Assembly (NCBI GenBank): GCA_026129905.1
Contig: JAHCHE010000003.1
Location: forward strand, 310,001 to 374,000
DNA from: Bryobacteraceae bacterium
GTDB lineage: Bacteria > Acidobacteriota > Terriglobia > Bryobacterales > Bryobacteraceae
Length of the DNA stretch: 64,000 bases
Reading direction: 5' to 3'
Position numbers and translations under genes: made by a program. Below the pieces are notes generated by a model. That model did not search any database. It saw only the letters and a program-made list of their open reading frames with translations, and was not told where the DNA came from. This document shows, piece after piece, positions 26,250 through 35,063 of the stretch; position 1 is the first letter of the stretch, and each line of letters opens with the position of its first letter.

Positions 26250-26523
26250 AGCGCAGCAGCAAGGTGCGCATTGCCGAGTACGGTCCGGCGCGCGGCCTCG
26301 GCGCATCCCGAGACGTTCCGCCTGCCGCTGCAACGGCTCGATCATCTGGAAAGAGAGGGGCTTCGGCAGATCGTGGAGCGGGCGCCGGAGGGCTGGATGA
26401 CCGAGACCTCGCGCTCCTTTGTTGCCCGCGCCGTCCAAACAGCGCTTGCTGGTGGAGCTGTCCGGGAACTGGCCCGATTACGAGCCGATGTCGAGAGGCG
26501 ATTTCGAGCCGCTCGTTCACTGA
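26250..26523 (+). pseudogene. Degenerate coding remnant, frame broken once
   Basis: The 417-base gap 26147-26563 contains no intact gene but carries protein-like sequence in two frames: one with RLDHLEREGLRQIVERAPEGW through TETSRSFVARAV, then after about 26430 a shift of one frame to SKQRLLVELSGNWPDYEP and FEPLVH before TGA at 26521. The join suggests one protein, broken by a small indel. It loosely resembles the end of HipA-like kinases, but that is a guess. No start is visible. It stands between two convergent genes. Confidence 0.35.
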
Positions 26524-26563
26524 GCGCCTGTCACAAATTGATTCCAAGAACCGGGGGAGGGAG

Positions 26564-28207
26564 CTAACGCTTCTTCCGCCGGAAAATGTCGCGGTAGTCC
26601 GTCCAGTTCGCGGCTACCATGTAGATGCCGAAGGCGAGCGCCGCGAAGGCCAGCAGCGCCACCATCGTCACCGCGGCGTAGTGTACGCCGAGCCATTCCT
26701 GGTCAGGCTCGAAAAACAGGCGCGCAAATCCCCGGCCGAAATTCATGCCGAAAAAGCCGGTGAGCACCGCGCCCGCGCCAAGGATCAGGCTCAGCATCGC
26801 CAGGCGGTTCACGGCCTCCGTGTTGCGCATCTGGTTGTAGTTGTGCAGCGACGCGTCGAGCTTTTCCAGCTCGGCCTCGATGTGGTTCTTCATCGGCTCG
26901 ATGCGGTACTGCTGGCATTGCAGCGTGAAGTGCTCCAGTTCCTCGTCCTTGTTCGCCAGTTCGTCGAAATACCAGTAGTTGGCGAAGTGTAGGAACTCGG
27001 CGCGCAGGCCGGCCGCCAGCCGTATGTTATCCAGCGTCAGCCTGCCGTCCTCCTGGTCCAGGTACAGGCGCTTCGACACCAGCGCCGTGCGCTCGTTGAA
27101 ATTCAGCAGCGTGGCGCGGTAGAACAGCGCGACGATCGCCATCAGGTAATACCGCGTTTCAAACATGCGGTGAATCAGGAAGCCCTCGCGCAACTGGTGC
27201 TCGTCACAATCGAATGCGCCGATCGCGCCGCTGATATTGCTGTAGCTGGTGCAGCCGTACCAGGTACCCTGGTGCGCCCAGCGCGGGTACATCTGCTGCC
27301 GCATCTGTTCGCGGGTGAAATCCGGGTTGTACCGGTAGCCGTTGCCGGCGCGGTCCACGTAAAGAAACCGGCTCAGCAGCACCTGGTATTCCTCGCTCCC
27401 GACGAACCTTTCGGGAAGCGCGTTGGGATCGACGGCGAAGTACGTGTACACGATCATGCGGTCGTCGAGAACCGGTTCGTACTCCTGCCGCGCGTAGTCG
27501 GCGAAATAGATCAGCGAGGTGATCGTTTTCGCCAGCGGCGGCAGGAAGCCGGTCATCTCGCACCGCTCGAACCGTTCTTCCACCACCGTCTCCGGCGTTC
27601 CGTTCCGCTGGAGCACCATGGCCATCCGGCTCGGAATCCGCCCTTCGCGGATCTGCCGTCCACTCGAGGGGTACGTCTTGCGCATCGATTCGTTGATCCA
27701 GAGCGCTTCGGCGGCGGGCAGGCTGAAGGCTTCCACGCCGATCGACAGAATCCCGATTCCATTCGCGAATAAAAACAAACGCAAATCTGTGATTTGCGCT
27801 GTAATACGTCTTCCTTTCGCATCGTCGGCGGAGAAATACAGATCCTTGCCGTCTTCGATCGGAATCGCGTACGTCCGCAGCAGCGACTCTTTTTCGCCCG
27901 CGACGTCGAGTTCTTCCCGGGTGTCGAAAAACACCCGCCGGACAAACGGATGGAAGAACACCATGTCCTGGTAGGCCTGCGCATTCATGTCGAAGCGCGT
28001 ATACGCCGCGCGCCGCCATGCCCCGATCTTCTGAACCACGTGCGAGGTCCGCGGCGAATTGTGCGCCGCGATCCACTCGTCCAGCCCGTCGATCCAGTGC
28101 TCGTGCCGGGCCCAGATGTCCCGGTGCTCGGCGAGCACAACCGTCTTGTCGACGCTGAACGGGAAGAAGAAGTACGTGTGCAAATGGGCGATGTCCGGAT
28201 GACTCAT
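26564..28207 (-). CDS. CorA-like divalent cation transporter with large N-terminal region
   Basis: 547 residues. The C-terminus has the CorA pattern: a long helix (NHIEAELEKLDASLHNYNQM), TM1 ending with GMN (AGAVLTGFFGMNFGR), a short loop, and TM2 (VTMVALLAFAALAFGIYMVA) with a basic tail (IFRRKKR). CorA family members conduct Mg2+, Co2+ or Ni2+ as pentamers. The N-terminal 420 residues are unusually long for CorA (usually about 240-260) and hold beta-rich segments. Follows the enolase-superfamily gene by 7 bases. Confidence 0.7.
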   Translation of the reverse strand: MSHPDIAHLHTYFFFPFSVDKTVVLAEHRDIWARHEHWIDGLDEWIAAHNSPRTSHVVQKIGAWRRAAYTRFDMNAQAYQDMVFFHPFVRRVFFDTREELDVAGEKESLLRTYAIPIEDGKDLYFSADDAKGRRITAQITDLRLFLFANGIGILSIGVEAFSLPAAEALWINESMRKTYPSSGRQIREGRIPSRMAMVLQRNGTPETVVEERFERCEMTGFLPPLAKTITSLIYFADYARQEYEPVLDDRMIVYTYFAVDPNALPERFVGSEEYQVLLSRFLYVDRAGNGYRYNPDFTREQMRQQMYPRWAHQGTWYGCTSYSNISGAIGAFDCDEHQLREGFLIHRMFETRYYLMAIVALFYRATLLNFNERTALVSKRLYLDQEDGRLTLDNIRLAAGLRAEFLHFANYWYFDELANKDEELEHFTLQCQQYRIEPMKNHIEAELEKLDASLHNYNQMRNTEAVNRLAMLSLILGAGAVLTGFFGMNFGRGFARLFFEPDQEWLGVHYAAVTMVALLAFAALAFGIYMVAANWTDYRDIFRRKKR

Positions 28208-28214
28208 CGCGGCA

Positions 28215-29396
28215 TCAGCCTTTAAGGACCAGGTCCGGATCGATCTCGACGCCCAGCCCGGCGCCCTGCGGCATCTCGACCGCGCCGTCGGCGCCCACCA
28301 GCGGCGGATTCCGGAATATCGCGAACGCCGGACGGTAGTCGCCGATGGGAGGATCGTGCAGCACCTCGAGATAGCGGGCGTGCGGCCACGAGGCGATCAG
28401 GTGCAGGTGCGCCACCACGCCGATATACCGGCCCCCGTTGTGCGGCGCCATTTCCTTGCCGTACAGCTCCGCCAGGGCCCCGATCTTCCGCAGGCCGGTG
28501 ATGCCCTCCGCTACCAGGCACTCCGGCTGGAGGATGTCGTATGCGCCCTTTTCCAGCATCTGCCGGAACTCGTGCAGGCCCGGATTGTTCTCGCCGCCGG
28601 CGATGGCGATTTCCACCTTCGAGTTCAGCTCGGCCAAATGGTCGAATGCGTATCGCGGCAGCGGCTCCTCCAGCCAGTAACAGTCCAGCCGCTCCAGTTC
28701 CCGCGCCGTCTCGATCGCCCGGCGCAAATCCCACAGCACGCCCGGCTGCCAGTTCCCGCTCGCCTGCGCCTGGTTGGCGTCGGTCATGATGACCATCCCG
28801 TCGCCCACCGCCTTGCGAACCGCTTCCACCGTCCGGATGTCCTCTCGCAGCGTCTCGTGGTGCAGCCGGAGCTTGATCGCCTTCCAGCCCTCGGCTTTCA
28901 GTTTCCGGGCGAGTTCGGCCCGCTCTTCCGGCGTCGAGAGCCTGATCATGCTGGCGTAAGCTGTCACCTTGTCTTTCGCGCCGCCGAACAGCTTGTACAG
29001 CGGCTGGCCGCACGCCTTGCCGATCAGGTCCCAGAGCGCGATGTCCACGCACGCGCTGCCGCGATAGGCCATCCCGCGCGCGTAATAGCGCAGCCGCGCC
29101 GCGTGCTGCTCGGTGTCGAATGGGTCTTTCCCTACAAGCTGCGCTTTCACGGCGGGCAACACGTCAGGCGCGATGCCGGGGCCAATGCCGGTCAATCCCT
29201 GGTCCGTCGTCACCTCGATGAACGACCCGCCGCCTTCGGTGAACGCCATTTCGCCGCCGGGATTCCAGGCCGGCTCCAGCGTCCCCAACGTCCGGACGGT
29301 TCGCAGCCCCGTCACCCGCACGTCCGTAATCTTCAGGCGTCCGGCGAAAGCTCGCTTGAGCGCCAGCGGTAATAGAAGGAAACTCCGGCGATCCAT
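28215..29396 (-). CDS. Enolase-superfamily enzyme (mandelate racemase/muconate lactonizing)
   Basis: 393 residues; ATG 29396 is favoured by a GGAGGAG site just upstream. A short leader (MDRRSFLLLPLALKRAFAG, Tat-like) precedes the domain. Metal ligands are in order: Asp in IMTDANQAQ, Glu in YWLEEPLPRY, Glu in IAGGENNPG. A catalytic-type base is the KLRLHHE segment, and His in MAPHNGGRY. Members dehydrate or racemise sugar acids. The specificity is not readable. Followed by a CorA-like gene. Confidence 0.85.
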   Translation of the reverse strand: MDRRSFLLLPLALKRAFAGRLKITDVRVTGLRTVRTLGTLEPAWNPGGEMAFTEGGGSFIEVTTDQGLTGIGPGIAPDVLPAVKAQLVGKDPFDTEQHAARLRYYARGMAYRGSACVDIALWDLIGKACGQPLYKLFGGAKDKVTAYASMIRLSTPEERAELARKLKAEGWKAIKLRLHHETLREDIRTVEAVRKAVGDGMVIMTDANQAQASGNWQPGVLWDLRRAIETARELERLDCYWLEEPLPRYAFDHLAELNSKVEIAIAGGENNPGLHEFRQMLEKGAYDILQPECLVAEGITGLRKIGALAELYGKEMAPHNGGRYIGVVAHLHLIASWPHARYLEVLHDPPIGDYRPAFAIFRNPPLVGADGAVEMPQGAGLGVEIDPDLVLKG

Positions 29397-29519
29397 CACT
29401 CCTCCGGCGAGTGAGCTTATCACATCGTCGCCGGCCCGATCTCAAGGCGGTTCCGGCCCTGTTCTAGCTCGTCGTGGGCTGGTCGGCGCCGAGCGCGCGC
29501 CTCGGGTCAGTGCTTGCGG

Positions 29520-29669
29520 CGCGTCGAGCGGCAGATTCACGGCGAGCGCCGCGGATGTCACGCCTGGAACGCCTCGCGCGCGCTTCAGGATTTCGTCGAA
29601 GAATGCGCTCGTTTTCAGCCCGCGTTCCCGCCTCTCGTCGGGATCCACGCGCATGGCGATCATCTGGTC
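29520..29669 (-). pseudogene. ADOP-type ABC permease fragment (remnant)
   Basis: A 50-residue stretch (DQMIAMRVDPDERR to VNLPLDA), with a helical FDEILKRARGVPGVTSAAL core, matches the periplasmic part of acidobacterial ADOP-type ABC permeases, whose members have a variant of the DxxxPGVxSA pattern. Nothing before or after continues the homology; it terminates in non-homologous sequence and a stop at 29442. It overlaps the tail of the secreted repeat gene on the same strand, so this is debris from a past rearrangement. Confidence 0.55.
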
Positions 29670-30787
29670 AGGCTTCGGCTCCTCCACAGCGAGACCGATC
29701 CCGGCCCGACGCCTACAATGTCCGGCGTGGAATCTCCATTCACGTCCGCAATCCAGGCATTGAGCAGTCCGGCCGTGGTTCCGATGACCGACGGAGAGAA
29801 CCTCCCGCCGCCTTCGTTGCGCAGCAGGATGAGCCGCGAACCGGCGCCGTTCGCCTCGCCCACGACGATATCGGGCCGGCGGTCCCCGTCGAGGTTTCCG
29901 GCGGCCAGCGCCCTGGGATAGCGCAGCCGCAGCGCGCCCTCGAGCCGGCGCTCCGTCCAGAGGCCCTCCGGATTGGCGGGCTTGGCGAACCACGCCAGCC
30001 GCGCGTCTTCCATGTCCGTTTGGACGGAGACAAGATCGGGAAACGCGCCGCCCGAGATGTTCGCCAGCGCCAGCCTGCTCATCGCGGAGCGCGGCCCCTC
30101 GAACCACAGGTTGATCGCGAACAGGCGCCATGGAAGCTCGAATCGCTCGGGACTGCGGATCCAGTAGTTGCCGCAGAGAATGTCCGGGAATCCGTCGCCG
30201 TTGACGTCCTCCAACAGCAGGCCTCCCTGGTCCGACGGCGTGTAGATGGAATAGATCTCGCGGTAGGGCCAGCGGCGCCGCGGCTCTTCCGGAGGCATGT
30301 AGAAGCGCGCCTGCATCCGGCGGTGCAGGACCAGGATGCCGCGCCGGCCGTGCAACGTCGCCGGCAGGCAATCGCGGAAGTCGGCGCCGCTGTCGATCTC
30401 GTGCGCTTCCCACTGTGGCGCCTCCAGCCACGTCATGCGCCCGCTGCCGCCCGCCATCCCTGGCTGGAGCACGACAAGGTCTTCCGCGCCGTCGAGGTTG
30501 ACGTCCATCGGACAGCCGCCCTCCCCGTAGGCAGGCCCGGGCGCGCCCAGCGTTTTGGAGGTTCCATCCGGCAGGTTCCACAGCCTGACGCGATCGCCCC
30601 AGGTGAACAAGCGGGGAACGGGGCCGGCAGAGGCAAGCGCCGCGCCGCGAATCTGTTCGTCGCCAGGGAGGGCGTATTCGACGGGTGAGAAGCCGCCGGT
30701 TTGGGCGAAAGCGGCCGCGCACAGCAATAGCGCCGCGGCGCCCGGCAGCGGGGCGCCAGCTCCGCGTTTGAGCGCGGCTGTCGTCAG
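29660..30787 (-). CDS. Secreted FG-GAP/VCBS-type repeat protein
   Basis: About 375 residues. No good ATG is available. A CTG at 30787 gives a leader (TTAALKRGAGAPLPGAAALLLCAAAFAQ) and overlaps the upstream gene's TGA as CTGA, mirroring ATGA coupling. Many repeats with D-x-D/N-x-D pattern follow, such as MDVNLDGAEDLVV, EDVNGDGFPDILC, GNLDGDRRPDIVV and DVNGDSTPDIVG, i.e. calcium-binding FG-GAP beta-propeller blades. Extracellular; role unknown. Tail overlaps the ADOP remnant. Confidence 0.7.
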   Translation of the reverse strand: MTTAALKRGAGAPLPGAAALLLCAAAFAQTGGFSPVEYALPGDEQIRGAALASAGPVPRLFTWGDRVRLWNLPDGTSKTLGAPGPAYGEGGCPMDVNLDGAEDLVVLQPGMAGGSGRMTWLEAPQWEAHEIDSGADFRDCLPATLHGRRGILVLHRRMQARFYMPPEEPRRRWPYREIYSIYTPSDQGGLLLEDVNGDGFPDILCGNYWIRSPERFELPWRLFAINLWFEGPRSAMSRLALANISGGAFPDLVSVQTDMEDARLAWFAKPANPEGLWTERRLEGALRLRYPRALAAGNLDGDRRPDIVVGEANGAGSRLILLRNEGGGRFSPSVIGTTAGLLNAWIADVNGDSTPDIVGVGPGSVSLWRSRSLTR

Positions 30788-31746
30788 CGTTTCGGCTTGG
30801 CGATCTCCCGGATCAGCTTGTCCCACGACGCCTGTTCCCGCTCGGGCCGGAACAGCCGGGCCAGCAATGCGCAACTGGTTTTCAGCTCCTGGTAGAAGTA
30901 CGGGTCGGTCTCCGCCCGTTGGAGCAGGCACGCCAGCGTCTCGGTATCGCCCGGCGGGTAATAACCGGGGAAATCCTCGCCGAGCAGGCCCACATTCCCG
31001 GGTATTTTGGTAGCCAGGACGGGAATGTAATCGACGATCGCCTCGGAAATCACGTTCGGCCCGCTCTCCACGAGCGAACTCAGCACCAGCAGGTGGCTGC
31101 TGGCGATCAACCGCCTTACCTTCCACCGAGGGATGGAGCCGATATAGCGGTAACGGGGATTCTTCAGCGCCTCTTCGCGCGCTTGCGTGACGATGCCCGC
31201 CCCATTGGCGTCGCCGGCGTGAACGATGCGAATGCGGGACTGCGACGGCAACTGCCGCGCGGCCAGCGCCGGCCGGAGCGGGTCCTTCACCTGGTGAAGA
31301 TGGCCGACCACGCTGATGACAAAGGCATTCCTCTCCGGCGGATCCTTCACCAGCGTCGGCTCCGCGGACTGGTAAATCAACCGCACCTTGGGGCGGAATT
31401 CTTCGGGGACGGCCTCGATGGCCAGCGGCTGAAACGTAACCAGGCGGTCGGCGATCCGCATCGATTCGTGCGCTTTGGCCGGGTCCGCCCCGTCGCGGTA
31501 GACGTCGGTGCCGGTCAGCACCAAAACGATCCGCTTATCCGGGTGGCGCTTATGGAACTGGAGGACGGCGTCGCAGGTCTGATCGGCGTGCATCGCGACC
31601 AGCAGGTCGCTGATCGTGCCTCCGTAATGCTGCGAGCACTCGACGCTGTGGCCAAGGTCGTGAAACATCTTCGACCACCGCTCTGCTGTGATCCGGTTTC
31701 CGTAGACACTTTGCGGCGGCGAAGTGCAAATGATGTGAATCCGCAT
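30784..31746 (-). CDS. senB: SenB-like glycosyltransferase (TIGR04348 family)
   Basis: 320 residues with a GT-B glycosyltransferase architecture. The run of motifs (IICTSPPQSVYGNRITAERW, VLTGTDVYRD, GHLHQVKDPLRPALAARQLP, SIPRWKVRRLIASSHLLVLSS, GPNVISEAIVDY, LLGEDFPGYYPPGDTETL) matches the TIGR04348 family from memory. The characterised member, SenB, is selenosugar synthase in selenoneine biosynthesis. However, no EgtB-like SenA or SelD-like SenC gene is near, so the symbol is tentative. Coupled to the FG-GAP gene by a four-base overlap. Confidence 0.7.
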   Translation of the reverse strand: MRIHIICTSPPQSVYGNRITAERWSKMFHDLGHSVECSQHYGGTISDLLVAMHADQTCDAVLQFHKRHPDKRIVLVLTGTDVYRDGADPAKAHESMRIADRLVTFQPLAIEAVPEEFRPKVRLIYQSAEPTLVKDPPERNAFVISVVGHLHQVKDPLRPALAARQLPSQSRIRIVHAGDANGAGIVTQAREEALKNPRYRYIGSIPRWKVRRLIASSHLLVLSSLVESGPNVISEAIVDYIPVLATKIPGNVGLLGEDFPGYYPPGDTETLACLLQRAETDPYFYQELKTSCALLARLFRPEREQASWDKLIREIAKPKR

Positions 31747-31838
31747 GTCTATTGAAGCAGCAGGTTGTTCCCTACGCTTCTATTATCGCTCAGAATGAAA
31801 TTATCTGCTTTTTCGACCGCCGCGGGCCTGGCTGTGGG

Positions 31839-31874
31839 GCAGCCTCGCAGGCTGCGCGGGACTCCCAGTCCCGC
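31839..31874. repeat. Two-hairpin dispersed repeat, copy 2
   Basis: GCAGCCT-cgc-AGGCTGC at 31839-31855 directly followed by GCGGGACT-ccc-AGTCCCGC at 31856-31874. The second hairpin stem is the same as in copy 1 at 4802-4820. It sits in the 180-base gap between the SenB-like gene and the radical SAM gene. The first hairpin differs in sequence but not in shape. Confidence 0.7.
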
Positions 31875-31926
31875 CAAGACGGCCTGAGAGACGCCGCCGG
31901 AAGCGCGCGATTGGCGGCCGCGGCGG

Positions 31927-33141
31927 TTAGTACGGGCTCAGCCCGGCGCCGGCGGCGCTCCGGCCCAGCAGCTTCTGCACTTCGTTTCGCAGCGGCTCGA
32001 CGGACTTCGAGTAAATCATTTTGTACGACTGGCAGAAGTAATCCAGGTCCTCGAATCTCCTCCCCGGCGCATGCCGGAACTTGGGGCAGCCCTGATGGCA
32101 AATGGATTGCCACTGGCATTTCAGACATTCCTGGTGCGGCAACGCTTTCTTGCCCGCGAACTCGCGCCGGCGGCGGCGGCGGGCGATCTCCGGCCAGGAA
32201 TCCTCATTCACGTTGCCCAGTTTCCAGCCACCTTCAACGAAGAAATCGCAGGGATAAACGTCGCCGTTGAATTCGACGACGGCATAGCTGTCGCAACTTT
32301 CGTGCAGCGTGCAACTACCTGGCTTCATGCCCGCCAGCGATTCCGCCAGATTGTCGAAAAACCGGATGCGCACCTTCCTACGGTCGGGCCACCACAGGTC
32401 GAAAGTTTCGCACAAAAAGCGGCCGTACTGTTCCGGCGTGACGGTGAACGGCATGGGCTCGCCTGAGGGGTGGAACTCCGAGAGCGGGATGTACTGGATA
32501 TTGTCCACGCCGATGCTGCGGAAGAACCTGTAGATTTGCCGCGGCTGTTCCACGTTCGCCTGGCTGAGGACGCAGAGGATGTTGAACTCAACCTTGTTCC
32601 TCTGGAGAACCTCGACGCCCTTCATCACCTGCTTCCACGTGCCGCGGCCGCCCTTGTTGAAGCGGTAGAGGTCGTGGACCGGTTCCGGTCCGTCCACCGA
32701 GACGCCCAGCAGCCAGTTGTACTCGCGGAACAAGTCGCACCAGTCTTCGGTGATCAGCATGGCGTTGGTTTGCAGCGCGTTGCTGACGTTCTGTCCGTTC
32801 CGCCCGTACTCGGTTTGGAGGCGTACGAGTTTTTCGAAGAACTTCAGCCCGGCCAGCGTCGGCTCGCCTCCCTGGAACGCGAACACCGACTCGGGATACG
32901 AGTAGAAGAGATACGTGTCCACCAGCCGCTCGAGGGTCTCGAACGACATCTGGCGCCCGGGCAGCGATTGATAGGGATCCGCTTCGCGGTCCAGGTAGAA
33001 ACAGTAGGCGCAATCCAGGTTGCAGACCGCGGAAACCGGCTTGATCAGTAGGGAAGTGATGCGCGGGACGGGACCCTCCGCCGCGCTCCAACCCGGGACG
33101 CTGGCCGTTCCCACGATCGGGAAGAGGGAACCGTTGCCCAT
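31927..33141 (-). CDS. Radical SAM enzyme, anaerobic sulfatase-maturase (anSME) type
   Basis: 404 residues. Radical SAM cluster motif C-x3-C-x2-C is CNLDCAYC near residue 40, followed by FQGGEPTLAG. The C-terminal SPASM region has many cysteines (SCTLHESC, VYPCDFF, CLKCQWQSICHQGCPKF), which bind two extra Fe-S clusters. Enzymes of this type convert Cys or Ser in sulfatases to formylglycine. No sulfatase gene is in the window, so either the target lies elsewhere or this SPASM protein modifies something else. Starts with ATG 33141. Confidence 0.85.
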   Translation of the reverse strand: MGNGSLFPIVGTASVPGWSAAEGPVPRITSLLIKPVSAVCNLDCAYCFYLDREADPYQSLPGRQMSFETLERLVDTYLFYSYPESVFAFQGGEPTLAGLKFFEKLVRLQTEYGRNGQNVSNALQTNAMLITEDWCDLFREYNWLLGVSVDGPEPVHDLYRFNKGGRGTWKQVMKGVEVLQRNKVEFNILCVLSQANVEQPRQIYRFFRSIGVDNIQYIPLSEFHPSGEPMPFTVTPEQYGRFLCETFDLWWPDRRKVRIRFFDNLAESLAGMKPGSCTLHESCDSYAVVEFNGDVYPCDFFVEGGWKLGNVNEDSWPEIARRRRRREFAGKKALPHQECLKCQWQSICHQGCPKFRHAPGRRFEDLDYFCQSYKMIYSKSVEPLRNEVQKLLGRSAAGAGLSPY

Positions 33142-33220
33142 GCCTTCACCTTAACATCGACGCCGGAAGCGCATTCCAGGGACCCGACCAACCGAGCGGC
33201 TCGGACCGTTCCGGCGCTCC

Positions 33221-34096
33221 TCAAGCGCCGTGCTTTTTGAAGAACGCGAGCAGCCGCTTCCATCCGTCCTGAGCGGATTCCTTGTCATAGCTCGGGCGGT
33301 AGTCGGCGTGGAAACCATGCTGCGCGCCAGGGTAGACGATGATTTCCGACTCCGTTTTGCCGGCGGCTTTCAAAGCCTGGCGCATCTTCTCGACGGTATC
33401 GAGCGGAATTCCGCCGTCTTTTTCCCCGTACAGACCGAGTACCGGCGCTTTCAACTCCGAGGCGACGTCCACCGGATGCCGGGGCGTCATTTCACTGGCC
33501 TGCCCCACCAGCCTGCCGTACCATGCCACGCCTGCCTTCAGCTCCGGATTGTGGGCTGCATAGAGCCAGACGATGCGCCCGCCCCAGCAGAACCCGGTGA
33601 CGCCGAGCCGCGAGGCGTCCGCGCGGCTCGATTTCGCCGCGTAGGCCGCCGCGGCGTCCAGGTCCGACATCACCTGCTTGTCGGGAACTTTCGAAACCAC
33701 GCTGCCGATGATCCCCTGTATGTCTGTCATGTTCGAGACGTCGCCCTGCCGCGCGTACAACTCGGGCGCGATGGCGAAGTACCCCTCCTTGGCGAACCGG
33801 CGGCAGATGTCCTTGATGTGCTCGTGCACCCCGAAGATCTCCTGGACCACCAGGGCCACGGGAAAGCGCGAGCCTTTGGCCGGCATGGCGCGGTACCCGG
33901 GGATCTCGCCGTCCGCCACCGGGATCTTCACCTCCCCGGCCTCGAGGCCGTCCGTCGGGGTCGTGATCGTCTGCGGAGTGACGGGTTGCACGGCCAAGGC
34001 GAAACCGGTGGCCAGCTTCGTCACCAGAAACTGCCGCCGGTTTTGCTCCGGGACCGGCGGTTCCAGACTGAGGATATCGGGATTCGTGCCCAGCAT
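33221..34096 (-). CDS. Dienelactone hydrolase-family protein, exported
   Basis: 291 residues. Start at ATG 34096 (a much longer open frame extends upstream but is not conserved-looking). A twin-Arg leader ([19 protein letters not shown]) precedes the alpha/beta-hydrolase domain: nucleophile Cys in GFCWGGRIV, Asp in [11 protein letters not shown], His in [10 protein letters not shown]. The family hydrolyses dienelactones and related esters. Exported by Tat, which is common for the enzyme in this lineage. Confidence 0.85.
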   Translation of the reverse strand: MLGTNPDILSLEPPVPEQNRRQFLVTKLATGFALAVQPVTPQTITTPTDGLEAGEVKIPVADGEIPGYRAMPAKGSRFPVALVVQEIFGVHEHIKDICRRFAKEGYFAIAPELYARQGDVSNMTDIQGIIGSVVSKVPDKQVMSDLDAAAAYAAKSSRADASRLGVTGFCWGGRIVWLYAAHNPELKAGVAWYGRLVGQASEMTPRHPVDVASELKAPVLGLYGEKDGGIPLDTVEKMRQALKAAGKTESEIIVYPGAQHGFHADYRPSYDKESAQDGWKRLLAFFKKHGA

Positions 34097-34213
34097 AGGC
34101 GCATTGTAACGCGGAGGCGCGCCCGCGTTGTGGGATCCCGCTTCACGATGCCCCAGGGGGCCTAGGCGCGAGCGCGGCGACAGGAGCCGCGCTGGTAAGC
34201 TCAGACAGAGAAC

Positions 34214-34915
34214 ATGGATCAGGATCAGCTTGCACTGGGAGCGCTGTGGTACGTGGTGTTTCTGTTGTCCACCACTTGTCATGAGGCAGCCCACGCGCTC
34301 GTGGCGAAACTCGGCGGCGACCTTACCGCGTTCCACGGCGGCCAGGTTTCGCTCCATCCGCTGCCGCACATCCGGCGCGAGCCGTTCGGGATGGTGTTGT
34401 TTCCGATTCTTTCGTTTGTCACGGCGGGGTGGATGATGGGCTGGGCCAGCGCGCCCTACGACCCGCAGTGGTCGCTGCGTTATCCGCGGCGGTCGGCCAT
34501 CATGGCGCTGGCGGGGCCGGCGGCGAACCTGACGCTGGCGTTGGTGGCGGCGGTGGGAATCCATCTCGGGCTGGCGTTTGTTTTTTTCCGCCCGCCGGAG
34601 TTCGTCCGCTTCGCGCAAATCGTGCAACCGGCGTCGGCGGGTGCGGCGGAAGCGGCCGCCGCCGTACTCAGCATTCTGTTCTCGCTAAACATCCTGCTGG
34701 CCGCGTTCAATCTTCTTCCTGTACCGCCCCTGGACGGCTGGAGCGCGGCCGGCCTATTCCTGCCGGAAGCAGCGGCGCGAAGAATGAAGCTATGGGGCTT
34801 CCAGGCCGGCGCCTTCAGCCTCCTCGGGCTGATTGTGGCGTGGCAGCTTTTCGGGCGCATCTACCCGCCGATCTTCCATTTCTCCCTGCGCGCTCTGTAC
34901 GGCTCGTTCTTCTGA
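34214..34915 (+). CDS. Site-2-protease-like M50 membrane metallopeptidase
   Basis: 233 residues, five or six hydrophobic segments. The zinc site is HEAAH near residue 23 and the second ligand region is [11 protein letters not shown]. There are no PDZ domains. Members cut membrane-embedded substrates; a regulatory target is not identifiable, though an ECF/anti-sigma pair is elsewhere in the window. Stands alone. Confidence 0.85.
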   Translation: MDQDQLALGALWYVVFLLSTTCHEAAHALVAKLGGDLTAFHGGQVSLHPLPHIRREPFGMVLFPILSFVTAGWMMGWASAPYDPQWSLRYPRRSAIMALAGPAANLTLALVAAVGIHLGLAFVFFRPPEFVRFAQIVQPASAGAAEAAAAVLSILFSLNILLAAFNLLPVPPLDGWSAAGLFLPEAAARRMKLWGFQAGAFSLLGLIVAWQLFGRIYPPIFHFSLRALYGSFF

Positions 34916-34916
34916 C

Positions 34917-35014
34917 AATAGCGATCAGCGATCAGCCGTCGGCGTTCAGCTTCTGAAGGAGTGCTGTCGGCAGTAGACTGATCGCTAAGCTGACGGCTGA
35001 ATGCTGATTGCTGA
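34917..35014. repeat. Imperfect inverted repeat with GATCAGC/GCTGATC motifs
   Basis: Left arm about 34920-34952 (AGCGATCAGCGATCAGCCGT region) and right arm about 34976-35014 (CTGATCGCTAAGCTGACGGC region) are near reverse complements with a central loop of about 25 bases. It lies right after the M50 gene and could form a strong stem as a transcription end, or be a dispersed element; I could not check for other copies. Confidence 0.5.
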
Positions 35015-35063
35015 GAGTTTGCAATGAGAGCTTGCAGCAGGGATGGGGAACGGCTAGGCTCGG

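Noticed and set aside
33221-34627. Dienelactone hydrolase reading frame extended to 34627
   Set aside because: The first 177 codons are Arg/Pro/His-rich and overlap the divergent M50 gene; the conserved part starts at 34096.
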